Part shown: one piece after another, positions 8,100-16,989 of the stretch
Position numbering within the stretch: position 1 is the first letter of the stretch
Layout of the letters: each line of letters begins with the position of its first letter
Source of the DNA: Acidimicrobiia bacterium
Lineage (GTDB): Bacteria; Actinomycetota; Acidimicrobiia; Acidimicrobiales; Aldehydirespiratoraceae
DNA: 34,021 bases
Assembly: GCA_003231645.1 (NCBI GenBank)
Contig: QIIW01000098.1
Coordinates: 1-34,021, forward strand
Direction of reading: 5' to 3'
The notes under the pieces: model-generated
Databases searched by the model: none
What the model was told of the DNA's origin: nothing
The model's input: the letters and a program-made list of their open reading frames with translations, nothing else
Program-made: the position numbers and the translations under genes

Positions 8100-8392
8100 C
8101 GCGGCCTGCGCCCGGTCCGGTCGCCGCGGAGTGCGGCGATGACACGGTCGGACCGGACATCGACCGGAATCGCCACCGGGGTGGGCGAAGCGGGATGATC
8201 GGTGCGGCCGGGGAGTCGAACCAGACCGGCGGCGGCCAGGTCGTCGAGAGTGGGGGAGCCCACCGGCTGGAGGGGACCGAGTTGGGCGACGGGGGTGCCA
8301 TCGACGGTGATCACCACCCGCTCGCCGCCGCCGGCTCGTCTCACCACGGCTGCCACCTGGTTTCGTAGTTCCCGGATTCCGACGCTTCCCAT
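8096..8392 (-). CDS. vapB: Phd/YefM-type antitoxin partner of VapC
   Basis: 98 aa. The N-terminus MGSVGIRELRNQVAAVVRRA and VVITVDGTPVAQLGPL match the DNA-binding fold of Phd/YefM antitoxins; the proline-rich C-terminal half would wrap the toxin. I chose ATG 8392 because MGSVGIREL is the normal family start and TACAGT (8400-8405, minus strand) lies 7 nt upstream, giving a leaderless mRNA. It would repress its own operon. The toxin gene begins inside its stop codon. Confidence 0.85.
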   Translation of the reverse strand: MGSVGIRELRNQVAAVVRRAGGGERVVITVDGTPVAQLGPLQPVGSPTLDDLAAAGLVRLPGRTDHPASPTPVAIPVDVRSDRVIAALRGDRTGRRPR

Positions 8393-8512
8393 CCCAGCTA
8401 CTGTAGCACGCGTGTACACATCACGACTGTGTCAGCTCGTCACCGGCGTGTATCGTTACCCACCGATCAGCCGCCAAGGTCGGCCGACGTCCCCACTCCA
8501 CAGGAGACCATC

Positions 8513-9628
8513 GTGAATTTCGCATTCAGCGACGAGCAGGAACAGCTTCGTGAGTTTGTCCGCAGCTTTCTCGACGACAAGTCGCCCGAAGCCGCCGTGC
8601 GCGAGCAGATGGAGACCGATCGGGGCTACGACTCCGATGTCTGGAGCCAGATGGCGGAACAGATGGGACTGCAGGCCATCGCCATCCCCGAGGAGTACGG
8701 CGGTCAGGGATTCGGATTCGTCGAGTTGATCGTGGTGCTCGAAGAGATGGGACGATCCCTGCTCTGTGCTCCCTTCTTCTCGTCGGTGGTGCTCGCCGCC
8801 AACACTCTGTTGCTGTCCGGTGACGAAGCCGCCAAGCAAACCCATCTCCCCGGCATCGCGTCCGGTGAGACCATCGCCACGCTGGCCCTCACCGAGGAAA
8901 ACGGCCGCTGGGACGAGGCTGGGGTCACCATGACGGCCACCGCCGCCGGCGACGGCTGGACCCTCGACGGCACCAAGTCCTACGTGCTCGACGGTCACAC
9001 CGCCGATCTCATCCTTGTCGCCGCACGCACCGACAAGGGCGTGTCACTGTTCAGTGTCGGTTCGGGCGCCGACGGTCTCACCCGCACATCACTGTCGACC
9101 ATGGACCAGACCCGCAAGCAGGCCAAGCTCGACTTCGCCGGCGTGACGGCCGACCTGGTCGGAACCGAGGGTGAAGGCTGGCCGGTCATCGAGAGGGTCC
9201 TTGATCTGGCTGCCGTCGCGCTGGCCGCCGAACAGGTCGGTGGGGCCCAGAAATGCCTTGACATGTCGGTCGAATACGCCAAGGTCCGGGTCCAGTTCGG
9301 CCGCCCGATCGGCTCGTTCCAGGCCATCAAGCACAAGTGCGCCGACATGCTGCTCGAGGTCGAGTCGGCCAAGTCCGCTGCCTACTACGCCGGATGGTGC
9401 GCCGCCGAGATGAACGACGAACTCCCGCAGGTGGCCTCGCTGGCCAAGAGCTACTGCTCCGAGGCCTACTTCCACGCCTCGGCCGAGAACATCCAGATCC
9501 ACGGTGGCATCGGGTTCACCTGGGAACACCCCGCTCACCTCTACTTCAAGCGGGCCAAGTCCTCGGAACTCATGTTCGGTGATCCGACCTACCACCGCGA
9601 GCTCCTCGCCCAGCGCATCGGCATCTGA
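8513..9628 (+). CDS. Acyl-CoA dehydrogenase
   Basis: 371 aa flavoprotein of the acyl-CoA dehydrogenase family (N-terminal, middle and C-terminal domains all present), oxidising an acyl-CoA to the enoyl-CoA with FAD. Typical parts are FSDEQEQLREFVRSFL at the start, EEYGGQGFGFVELIVVLEEMGR, and the C-terminal YAKVRVQFGRPIGSFQAIKHKCADM and QIHGGIGFTWEHPAHLYFKRA. GTG 8513 is chosen because AGGAG (8502-8506) lies 6 nt upstream. Chain-length preference cannot be told. It is divergent from the toxin-antitoxin pair and is followed 21 nt downstream by a small membrane protein gene. Confidence 0.93.
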   Translation: MNFAFSDEQEQLREFVRSFLDDKSPEAAVREQMETDRGYDSDVWSQMAEQMGLQAIAIPEEYGGQGFGFVELIVVLEEMGRSLLCAPFFSSVVLAANTLLLSGDEAAKQTHLPGIASGETIATLALTEENGRWDEAGVTMTATAAGDGWTLDGTKSYVLDGHTADLILVAARTDKGVSLFSVGSGADGLTRTSLSTMDQTRKQAKLDFAGVTADLVGTEGEGWPVIERVLDLAAVALAAEQVGGAQKCLDMSVEYAKVRVQFGRPIGSFQAIKHKCADMLLEVESAKSAAYYAGWCAAEMNDELPQVASLAKSYCSEAYFHASAENIQIHGGIGFTWEHPAHLYFKRAKSSELMFGDPTYHRELLAQRIGI

Positions 9629-9649
9629 GCCGAATCCCGGCCGCCACCG

Positions 9650-10030
9650 GTGAACCTCCTCTTCTTTCTCATCGGCGCCACGTTGGTCGTGGTGGTCGCC
9701 CTGGTGGCAGTCGGGCGCGTGGTGGCCCGGATGGCCGCCCAGAGTCGACCCGCGGTCTACGAACTCCCCGACGCTGTCGACTGGATCGCCGATCGGCTGC
9801 CCGACGAAGTGACGGCCAGGGTCGGCTACGCCGATGTCGCCCGGATTCTCCGATGGCATCTCGACTGGTTTGCCCAGGCCGGTCTGTCATCGATGCACGG
9901 CGAGGAGATCGGAGGCGAGACCGCGCCCGATGTGGGCGGTGTGGTCGTCGTACTCGATCTTCAGGTGCGGTACCTCGAGGCCATCGGTGCCCTCGAGGCC
10001 GACACCGACGCCGGGAAATACTCCGCATAG
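9650..10030 (+). CDS. Small single-pass membrane protein of unknown function
   Basis: 126 aa, GTG start. Residues about 3-27 form one strongly hydrophobic helix (LLFFLIGATLVVVVALVAVG), followed by a soluble domain of about 95 residues with an aromatic segment ILRWHLDWFAQAGL. The family resembles conserved hypothetical proteins of Actinobacteria, but I cannot assign a function. It lies 21 nt behind the acyl-CoA dehydrogenase on the same strand and is probably in the same transcript. Confidence 0.7.
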   Translation: MNLLFFLIGATLVVVVALVAVGRVVARMAAQSRPAVYELPDAVDWIADRLPDEVTARVGYADVARILRWHLDWFAQAGLSSMHGEEIGGETAPDVGGVVVVLDLQVRYLEAIGALEADTDAGKYSA

Positions 10031-10241
10031 CCGACCGAGGTGTGTTTCACTTGGTCCACCAAGAGAGAGGAGGTGGTCCGACTGACTGACAATGGTTCTG
10101 TGACCTTGGAGGTGGCCGGCCGCTAGCCACGGCCACTGGACCCACTGGCGAATACCCGCCGGCTCCACCCCGGGGACGACCGTCGGGCCATGTCACCCCG
10201 ACCTCGAAAAGGCCCTCCTCGGGTTTCCAGCAGCTATCGGT

Positions 10242-10271
10242 CCGGTGCCGGGGCGATGTCCCCGGCACCGG
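10242..10271. repeat. 12-bp perfect inverted repeat (hairpin)
   Basis: CCGGTGCCGGGG and its exact complement are separated by a 6-nt loop (CGATGT). It is very stable as RNA but has no T-run after it, so it is not a standard intrinsic terminator. It lies just upstream of the small gene at 10297 and may end the preceding transcript or act as a structured element. Confidence 0.6.
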
Positions 10272-10296
10272 CGCGTCCGGGGGTAGCCTGCGCGGT

Positions 10297-10488
10297 ATGG
10301 AACGCCCCGGACGCTTCGCGGCGAATCGCTATCTCGGAGACAAACGCACCAAGGTCGTATACGACGTCGACGAAGCGGTCGACACCGACGTGATCCACGA
10401 GTTGGCCTCGAGCGGTTTCGGCCTCGTCTTCGGCCCCGACACATTGGCCGAGGCCCGCAACCGCGGATACCGCATCGAGCCGATCTGA
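10297..10488 (+). CDS. Small conserved actinobacterial protein
   Basis: 63 aa. The sequence begins MERPGRFAANRYLGDKRTKV, followed by VVYDVDEAVDTDVIHEL and a last part FGPDTLAEARNRGYRIEPI. It resembles a family of short actinobacterial proteins with a ryLGdkrtkvVhDl core; function unknown. TAGCCT (10284-10289) lies 7 nt before the ATG with no Shine-Dalgarno, so it is probably leaderless. The alpha/beta-hydrolase gene starts 4 nt after its stop, so they are likely co-transcribed. Confidence 0.75.
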   Translation: MERPGRFAANRYLGDKRTKVVYDVDEAVDTDVIHELASSGFGLVFGPDTLAEARNRGYRIEPI

Positions 10489-10492
10489 ACCC

Positions 10493-11278
10493 GTGGATCG
10501 CCGATTCAACGTCGACGGGAACGATCTGGTCGCCCACCTGGCCCGGCCCGCTCAGATCCATCCCACCTGCCAACCCGGCCTGGTCATCGCCCACGGCTTC
10601 CCGGCCGAGGTCGGGGGAGGGATCAACTCCACCTCGAGTCTTCCCGAATTGGCCGACCGGTTCGCCACCGAGTCCGGTTGGGTCGTCCTCGCCTACTCCA
10701 GCCGCGGCGTGGCTCAGTCGGGTGGCAATTTCTCGCTGCGTGGGTGGTTGCACGATCTCGAGGGTGCGGTGGCCCACCTGCGCGAGTCGGTCCCCTGCGA
10801 TGGGGTCTGGATCCTCGGATTCGGCACCGGTGGTGCTCTGGCCGTGGAAGCGGCAGCGGCGGATCGCACGATCAACGGCGTGGCGGCCGTGGCCTCGCCC
10901 GCCGACTTCGAGGACTGGGCCCGCAATCCGCGCAAGTTGCTGGTGCTGGCCCGAGAGATCGGGGTGGTTCGTGACCCCGTGTATCCGGAGTCCTTCGACG
11001 ACTGGTCGGAGGGTCTGCGCTCGGTCAGAGCGGTCGAAGCGGCCCGGCGAGTCGCCCCGAGGGAGCTGCTGATTCTCCACGGTAGTGAGGACGAGAGCGT
11101 CCCGGTCTTCGATGCGAGAGTGGTCGCCGACAGCCACGGATCGGCTGACCTGCGAATAATCATCGGAGGGGCCCATCATCTTCGTCATGATCCGAGGGCG
11201 ATAGCCGTGCTACTCGGTTGGCTCGATCGCCAGCGTGCTCAGTTGGTGGGTTCGTCGGAGTCCGGTGTGCGGCCGTAG
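10493..11278 (+). CDS. Alpha/beta-hydrolase-fold protein lacking the nucleophile serine
   Basis: 261 aa alpha/beta hydrolase. The first strand motif LVIAHGFPAE (oxyanion HGF), the nucleophile-elbow region WILGFGTGGALAVEAA, the acid loop LLILHGSEDESVPV and the His loop GGAHHLRHD are in the right order. The elbow should read G-X-S-X-G but reads G109-F-G111-T-G113, so the catalytic serine is a glycine. Asp and His are kept. It may be a non-catalytic binder or act by another mechanism; an unusual enzyme is possible. Start GTG 10493, four nt after the upstream stop. It ends 108 nt before the convergent aceE. Confidence 0.85.
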   Translation: MDRRFNVDGNDLVAHLARPAQIHPTCQPGLVIAHGFPAEVGGGINSTSSLPELADRFATESGWVVLAYSSRGVAQSGGNFSLRGWLHDLEGAVAHLRESVPCDGVWILGFGTGGALAVEAAAADRTINGVAAVASPADFEDWARNPRKLLVLAREIGVVRDPVYPESFDDWSEGLRSVRAVEAARRVAPRELLILHGSEDESVPVFDARVVADSHGSADLRIIIGGAHHLRHDPRAIAVLLGWLDRQRAQLVGSSESGVRP

Positions 11279-11386
11279 CATCAGGCGCTCCGGTCACTCC
11301 GACTTCGATTTCCCGGCCGCCTTCTGGGCTCGTTTCCACCAGCGGACTCTCGCCGGCGATTCCGGTCCGTCGATGCCGCGCCGTGC

Positions 11387-14104
11387 TCAGGCATCGGCAA
11401 TGGTGCCGCTTGCCGGGTCGGGCCGGCCGGGGTCGATGCCGTAGAGTTCGACCGCGGCGGCGACTTCCTCGGGGGCTGCGTCGCCCGTTTCGACCATCGC
11501 CGAAAGAGTGGTCACGATGATGTGGGCAGCGTCGACCTCGAAGAAGCTCCTGAGGGCCTCGCGGGTGTCGGACCGCCCGAATCCGTCGGTGCCGAGGACG
11601 TGCAGCGGGCGTGGCGTCCAACGGGCGATCTGGTCGGGAACCATCGTGAGGTAGTCGGTGATGGCGACGATCGGACCTTCGGTGTCGGAGAGCTTGCGGG
11701 TGACATCGCAGGTCTCGGGCTCGTCCATCGGATTGAGACGGTTGCGGCGCTCGATGTCGAGTGCCTGGGTCCGTAGCTGCTTGTACGACGTGGCGCTCCA
11801 GAGCTCGGCTGAGATGTCGTGGCGCTCGCTGAGCAACTCCCTTGCTTGTCTTGCCGCCGACTGGGCCGGCCCGGAGAAGAGGATCGTGGCTTTGCGGGCG
11901 CCGACATCGGGCCCGTCGCTCCACTTGTAGAGGCCGCTGGTGACATCGGAGTCGGCGACGTGATCGGGCCGCGGCGGCTGTTCGTAGTTCTCGTTGTAGA
12001 TCGAGATGTAGTAATAGATGTCCTCACCATCGGCGGCGTGTGATGGGTACATGCGGCGCAGGCCCTCGTCGATGATCGCCGCGAGTTCGTAGGCGAACGC
12101 GGGGTCGTAGGCTTGGCAGGTCGGCACGGTCGAGGCCAGGAGGTGGCTGTGGCCGTCCTGATGCTGGAGCCCCTCACCGAGGAGTGTGGTGCGACCCGCC
12201 GTGGCTCCCATCAGGAAGCCGCGGGCCCGGGCGTCGGCGGCTCCCCAGAGCATGTCGCCCACTCGCTGGAACCCGAACATCGAGTAGAAAGTGAAGAACG
12301 GAACCATCGGCACGCCGCAGTTGGCGTAGGAGGTGGCGGCGGCGATCCAGCTGGCCGTGGAGCCGCCCTCGGTTATGCCCTCCTCGAGGATCTGGCCGTC
12401 CTTGCTCTCGGTGTAGGAGAGCAGCAACTCGTGGTCGACCGGCTCGTAGAGCTGACCGCGTGAGGCATAGATCTTGAACTCGCGAAAGAGGCTGTCCATC
12501 CCGAAGGTGCGGGCCTCGTCGGGCACGATCGGCACGACCCGCGGACCGAAGTTCTCGTCGCGCAGCATGTCGCGCAGCAGGGCAGTGAACGCCATCGTGG
12601 TCGAGACGGCCCGGCCGGCGGATCCCTTGCGCAGATCCTGGAAGATGGCCGGATTGGGGAGCCTGATCGGGCGCCGGTCACGGATGATTCTCGACGGAAG
12701 TGGCCCGCCGAGGGCTCGACGGCGTTCCATCACGTATTGCATCTCGACCGAGTCGGGAGCCGGCCGGAAGTAGGGCGGGCGACCGTCGGCCAGCGCCTCC
12801 TCGGAGATCTCGTCCTGCATGTGGAGTCGCTCTCGGAGCTCGAGCAGTTGGGCGTTGGTCATCTTCTTGATCGAGTGGGTTGCGTTGCGGCCCTCGAAAC
12901 CCTTGCCGAGAGTCCAGCCTTTGATGGTCTTGGCGAGGATCACGGTCGGCTGGCCCTTGACCTCACTCGCCGCCTTGAAGGCCGAGTAGAGCTTGCTGTA
13001 GTCATGTCCGCCACGTGGAAGCGACCTGAGATCGTCATCGGAGAGATGCTCGACGAGGCGGCGCAGCCGAGGATCGGGTCCGAAGAAATGCTCTCGTACA
13101 TAGTCGCCGGTCTCGACGGCGTAGCGCTGGAACTCGCCGTCGACCGTGGTGTTCATCTTGTTGAGCAGCACGCCGTCGACATCGTGTTGAAGCAGATCGT
13201 CCCAGCGGCTGCCCCAGATGACCTTGATCACGTTCCAGCCGGCGCCCCGGAACACACCCTCCAGTTCCTGGATCACCTTGCCGTTGCCGCGAACCGGACC
13301 ATCGAGACGCTGGAGGTTGCAGTTGATCACCCACTTGAGGTTGTCGAGATCGGAGCGCCCGGCCAACGAGATTGCGCCGAGCGTCTCGGGTTCGTCGCAC
13401 TCTCCGTCGCCGAGAAAACTCCAGATGTTGGATTGCGACGTGTCCTCGATACGGCGTTGCAGAAGGTATTTGTCGAAGCGAGCGTGGTAGATAGAATTGA
13501 TCGGACCGAGGCCCATCGAGACCGTGGGGTACTCCCAGAACCAGGGCATCAGTCTCGGGTGGGGGTAGCTCGGCAGTCCGTTCCCCCCGACCTCCATGCG
13601 GTAGTTGTCGAGCTGCTGCTCCGACAGGCGACCTTCGAGGAAAGCCCGGGCGTAGATACCGGGTGCGGCGTGGCCCTGGAAGTAGACGTGGTCGCCGGCC
13701 AGACCGGAGTCCTTGCCGCGAAAGAAATGGTTGAACCCCACTTCATAGAGCGACGCCGAGGAGGCGTAGGTGGAGAGATGTCCCCCTATACCTTCGGCGG
13801 TCTTGTTGGCTCGGATCACCATCGCCGCCGCGTTCCACCGGATGAAGGCACGAATACGACGCTCGATGTCCTCGTCGCCGGGGAAGAACGGCTGTTCCTC
13901 GGCCGGGATGGTGTTGACGTAGGGAGTGGACGTGGTGGGTGGAACCCCGACCTGAAGTTCGTTGGCCCGCTCGAGCAGCTTGGAAACCAGGTATCGGGCC
14001 CGCGTCCGGCCCTTGGCTGCCACCACCGCGTCGAGCGAGTCGATCCATTCCGTGGTCTCTGTCGGGTCGAGATCGTGCAATTGGCGGGTGAAGTGGTCAG
14101 CCAT
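11387..14104 (-). CDS. aceE: Pyruvate dehydrogenase E1 component (homodimeric)
   Basis: 905 aa thiamine-diphosphate enzyme that decarboxylates pyruvate and acetylates the lipoyl group of E2. The family-specific N-terminus (TEWIDSLDAV), PFFPGDEDIERRIRAFIRWN, the TPP-binding GDGECDEPET from residue 232 ending with WVINCNLQ, and the transketolase-like SYTESKDGQILEEGITEGGS region are all present. Length fits AceE of the actinobacterial/gamma-proteobacterial type. I chose ATG 14104 (MADHFTRQLHDL): AAGGAT is just upstream. The longer reading frame to 14617 is only the antisense of a Thr-rich linker. Its E2 and E3 partners are encoded 9 kb away at 23041-25882. Confidence 0.96.
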   Translation of the reverse strand: MADHFTRQLHDLDPTETTEWIDSLDAVVAAKGRTRARYLVSKLLERANELQVGVPPTTSTPYVNTIPAEEQPFFPGDEDIERRIRAFIRWNAAAMVIRANKTAEGIGGHLSTYASSASLYEVGFNHFFRGKDSGLAGDHVYFQGHAAPGIYARAFLEGRLSEQQLDNYRMEVGGNGLPSYPHPRLMPWFWEYPTVSMGLGPINSIYHARFDKYLLQRRIEDTSQSNIWSFLGDGECDEPETLGAISLAGRSDLDNLKWVINCNLQRLDGPVRGNGKVIQELEGVFRGAGWNVIKVIWGSRWDDLLQHDVDGVLLNKMNTTVDGEFQRYAVETGDYVREHFFGPDPRLRRLVEHLSDDDLRSLPRGGHDYSKLYSAFKAASEVKGQPTVILAKTIKGWTLGKGFEGRNATHSIKKMTNAQLLELRERLHMQDEISEEALADGRPPYFRPAPDSVEMQYVMERRRALGGPLPSRIIRDRRPIRLPNPAIFQDLRKGSAGRAVSTTMAFTALLRDMLRDENFGPRVVPIVPDEARTFGMDSLFREFKIYASRGQLYEPVDHELLLSYTESKDGQILEEGITEGGSTASWIAAATSYANCGVPMVPFFTFYSMFGFQRVGDMLWGAADARARGFLMGATAGRTTLLGEGLQHQDGHSHLLASTVPTCQAYDPAFAYELAAIIDEGLRRMYPSHAADGEDIYYYISIYNENYEQPPRPDHVADSDVTSGLYKWSDGPDVGARKATILFSGPAQSAARQARELLSERHDISAELWSATSYKQLRTQALDIERRNRLNPMDEPETCDVTRKLSDTEGPIVAITDYLTMVPDQIARWTPRPLHVLGTDGFGRSDTREALRSFFEVDAAHIIVTTLSAMVETGDAAPEEVAAAVELYGIDPGRPDPASGTIADA

Positions 14105-14234
14105 CCGCCCATCCTTCCATCGGAACCACCCGTTCGTGTCGGTTCCGGCGCGGTTTCCGAACAATTTCCCCGACCCGTGGTTTCTCTTCGGTGACTCGGC
14201 GAGCGACAATGAGCGCTCACAACGGAGGTTGGTC

Positions 14235-15566
14235 TTGAAACGTCTCTTCGCCGCGCTGCTGTCGTTCTCGCTGGTGGCAGCAGCGTGCTCTGGGAGTTCC
14301 GAATCATCGGCCGCGGTCACCCCCACCGTCCCCGCCTCGACCACCATCACGACTCCGGCCACGACCACCACGGTTTCGGCGGCCACGACCACCACGACCA
14401 CCACGGTTTCGAGGGCCACGACCACCACGGCCCGCACTCTCGCCCAGGCGGGAGGGCGCGCAACAAAGGCCGAGATCTCGGCGGCGATCGACGAATGGAT
14501 GACCGATCGCGACCTTCCCGTGCCCGGGCTGAGCCTGGCTGTGCGATACCCCGACGGGTCCGAGATCTCGATCGCCCGTGGGGTGTCGGATCTGGTCACG
14601 GCATCCCCACTCACCACTGCCGACTATTTCCGGATCGGATCGATTTCGAAGACGATCACGGCCGCCACCGTGCTGCAGATGGTCGAGGACGGTCTGATCG
14701 GACTCGACGACCCGGTGTCGGACTATCTGGGCGATTGGCTCCCGGGCTACGTGATCGACGGTGTCGACTACGGCAACCGGGTCACGGTCAGGGAGATTCT
14801 CGGCCACACCGACGGCTTCAAGGAGTTCGCCTGGGACCTGGGCTTCTTCGATGCCGCATCGCGTCGCCTCGACCGGGCATTCGACCCGCGTGAGATCATC
14901 GACTGGGGGCTGAAGCAAGGTCCCCAGTTCGTTCCGGGTGAGGGCTACAACTACAACACGGTCGGCCTGGTGGCTGCAGGTCTGCTGATCGAGGCGGTGG
15001 CCGGACGACCGGCCGAACAGGAGATTCGGGCCCGTATCTTCGAGCCTCTGGGGCTCGACCACATTTTCCTGCCTCCGGGTGAGGTGCCCCCGGTGCCGAT
15101 CGTCCACGGGTATGCGGTCGGTGTACTACGAGACATCCTCGACGCTCTTCCGGCGCTCGAGCCGCTGAAGGCCAAGGCCACGGTCGGTGACTACTTCGAT
15201 GTCATGGCCGTACCGCAGCAGGCCCTTGACTCGGTCGGATGGACCGGCGGGGGGATGGAATCACAGGCCGGTGACCTGGCCGTGTTGTTCGCGTCGCTCT
15301 TCGACGGGACGCTGCTGTCCGATGCGTCTATCACCGCCATGACCACGCCCAACGATTTCGCCCCGTACGGATTGAGCCTCGACATCGGGGAGTGGAAAGG
15401 CCGCGTCTATCTCAACAAGGGTGGCGGCGTTCCGGGCTTCAGGAGCTTGGTCGGCTATCTGCCCGATTCGGGAGTGTCGGTTGCGCTACTGGCCAACGCC
15501 ATCCCCCTCGCCCCGGATCTCGACGTTCTCATGAACGAAGTGCTGACTTTGGTTGCGCCCCGGTGA
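14235..15566 (+). CDS. Beta-lactamase-family serine hydrolase lipoprotein
   Basis: 443 aa. An N-terminal signal (KRLFAALLSFSLVAAAC) ends in a lipobox-like VAAAC, then comes a Thr-rich low-complexity linker (about residues 30-70). The catalytic domain belongs to the class C beta-lactamase/D-alanyl-D-alanine carboxypeptidase family (PF00144): active-site SISK (GSISKTITAATV), a Tyr-Asn motif (YNYNTVG) and a C-terminal KGGG in place of KTG/HTG. Substrate unknown; peptidases and esterases share this fold. I chose TTG 14235, 6 nt after GGAGG (14224-14228). The rnhA-like gene begins in its stop codon. Confidence 0.88.
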   Translation: MKRLFAALLSFSLVAAACSGSSESSAAVTPTVPASTTITTPATTTTVSAATTTTTTTVSRATTTTARTLAQAGGRATKAEISAAIDEWMTDRDLPVPGLSLAVRYPDGSEISIARGVSDLVTASPLTTADYFRIGSISKTITAATVLQMVEDGLIGLDDPVSDYLGDWLPGYVIDGVDYGNRVTVREILGHTDGFKEFAWDLGFFDAASRRLDRAFDPREIIDWGLKQGPQFVPGEGYNYNTVGLVAAGLLIEAVAGRPAEQEIRARIFEPLGLDHIFLPPGEVPPVPIVHGYAVGVLRDILDALPALEPLKAKATVGDYFDVMAVPQQALDSVGWTGGGMESQAGDLAVLFASLFDGTLLSDASITAMTTPNDFAPYGLSLDIGEWKGRVYLNKGGGVPGFRSLVGYLPDSGVSVALLANAIPLAPDLDVLMNEVLTLVAPR

Positions 15567-16600
15567 CCGGGGCCACGGGCCCGCCCGGCGACAGCGGCGA
15601 AGGCTCCGGGCCGACCATCGTCTACACCGACGGGGCGTGCAAGGGGAATCCCGGTCCGGGTGGATGGGGGTGGGTGGTTCCCGGTGGACGCCGAGCCAGC
15701 GGGGGAGAGCCACGAACCACCAACCAGCGCATGGAGCTGTCGGCCGTCCTCGACGCGCTGCGGGAGCTTCATGGCCGGGTGGTCGTCATCTCCGATTCCA
15801 CCTACGTGGTCAACTGCTTCCGCGACGGCTGGTGGAAGGGCTGGGTCGAGCGGGGATGGCGCAATTCGAAGAAGGAACCGGTGGCCAACCGCGACCTGTG
15901 GGAACCTCTGGTCGAGCTCTACCGGTCGAGGGCTGACGAGATCGAGTTCCGCTGGGTCAAGGGTCATGCCGGCAACGAGTGGAACGATATCGCCGACCGG
16001 CTGGCGGTCGAGGCAGCCGAGGCGCAACCGCGTGACCCGGCGGGCGCTTGCTCCGGAAACGACGGGGAACCCGCCTCCTTGATGGCGGGTCCGTCGTGGA
16101 TGCCTCCGGGACGGTCGCTGGCCGCGTTTGGTGTGCAGCCCCGGGCGCTCGGCGGTTTCGACGACAATCCGGTCGGCGACGATGTCAGGCGACGCTTGGC
16201 CGAGGTTTTCGTCGCCAAGCACGAAATGCACCCCGATCTCGTGATTCTGACCGGTTTGCGACTGGGAGCGGAGACGCTGGCGGCTCTGGCCGCTATCGAT
16301 GCCGGCGTGCCCCACGTCGTCGTGCTCCCGTTCCCGGAGCCCGACACCAAGTGGCCGGCCCCGTCGCGGCGCCGGTTCGCCGATCTCTGTCGCATGGCTC
16401 TGGCCCTGGTGCTTCTCGAAACCGTCCTTCCGTCCACGCCGCAGCAGGCCGGTCAGGCGTTGTCGCGTCGCAATGCCTGGATGGCGCGGGTGGCCGACGA
16501 GGCGGTGGTGGTCCGCAACTCTTCGGACCCGTGGGTCGCCAAGCTGGTGGCCGACCTCGAACGCGAGATGCCCGACGATGTGTGGCACATCGACATCTGA
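15563..16600 (+). CDS. RNase HI fused to a YpsA/SLOG-like C-terminal domain
   Basis: 345 aa, about twice the length of RNase HI alone. Residues about 16-150 are a type 1 RNase H that cuts RNA in RNA-DNA hybrids: D23 (YTDGACKGNPGPGGWG), E58 (NQRMELSAVL), D78 (ISDSTYVVN), H135 and D145 (KGHAGNEWNDIADRLA). After a linker, residues about 180-345 follow the layout of DUF1273/YpsA SLOG proteins: PRALGGFDDNP, then ILTGLRLGAETLAALAAIDAG, VVVLPFPEPDTKWP and SRRNAWMARVADEAVVV. The last matches the RNxWMVD..D signature. The nucleotide-binding role is inferred. GTG 15563 overlaps the upstream stop (GTGA). Confidence 0.88.
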   Translation: MTGATGPPGDSGEGSGPTIVYTDGACKGNPGPGGWGWVVPGGRRASGGEPRTTNQRMELSAVLDALRELHGRVVVISDSTYVVNCFRDGWWKGWVERGWRNSKKEPVANRDLWEPLVELYRSRADEIEFRWVKGHAGNEWNDIADRLAVEAAEAQPRDPAGACSGNDGEPASLMAGPSWMPPGRSLAAFGVQPRALGGFDDNPVGDDVRRRLAEVFVAKHEMHPDLVILTGLRLGAETLAALAAIDAGVPHVVVLPFPEPDTKWPAPSRRRFADLCRMALALVLLETVLPSTPQQAGQALSRRNAWMARVADEAVVVRNSSDPWVAKLVADLEREMPDDVWHIDI

Positions 16601-16691
16601 GGCCCACTCGCTCCGCCACATCGGTGGAACCCGGCCGGAATGGCGGGGCGCCGAGAAGTGTTCTCAGCTTCGATACGACCAGGAGGCACCT

Positions 16692-16976
16692 GTGGCACGA
16701 GCAATTTTCAACGGCGCGGTGATCGCCGAGAGCGACGACATCGAGATCGTCGAGGGCAACTCCTATTTCCCGATCGACTCTCTCGACCGAAGCCGGCTGA
16801 GCGATTCGTCACGCCGGACCTCGTGCCCATGGAAGGGAGTCGCCTCCTACTGGAACGTGGAGGTCGACGGAAAGCGGGCCGACAACGCGGCGTGGTACTA
16901 CCCGACTCCCAAGCATGGGGCCGAAGCAGTGGCCGATCGGGTGGCGTTCTACGGAGTGGTCACCATAGAGAACTGA
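16692..16976 (+). CDS. DUF427 family protein
   Basis: 94 aa. The core RTSCPWKGVASYWNVEVDG and the later AWYYPTPKHGAEAVADRVAFY match DUF427, a small family with a beta-tent-like fold and unknown function. GTG 16692 is preceded by AGGAGG (16681-16686) at 5 nt, a strong site. It ends 13 nt from the convergent SRPBCC gene. Confidence 0.9.
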   Translation: MARAIFNGAVIAESDDIEIVEGNSYFPIDSLDRSRLSDSSRRTSCPWKGVASYWNVEVDGKRADNAAWYYPTPKHGAEAVADRVAFYGVVTIEN

Positions 16977-16989
16977 GCGCCGACCGGCA

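Noticed and set aside
10073..10126. 17-codon frame after AGAGAGGAGG
   Set aside because: The GTG start directly abuts the GGAGG, leaving no spacing, and the peptide has no recognisable feature.
12737..14194. Long plus-strand reading frame opposite aceE
   Set aside because: Shadow of a GC-rich gene on the other strand; aceE motifs are unambiguous.
14105..14617. N-terminal extension of aceE
   Set aside because: It is the antisense of the Thr-rich linker and signal of the serine hydrolase, giving poly-Val low complexity; family start and ribosome site fit 14104.
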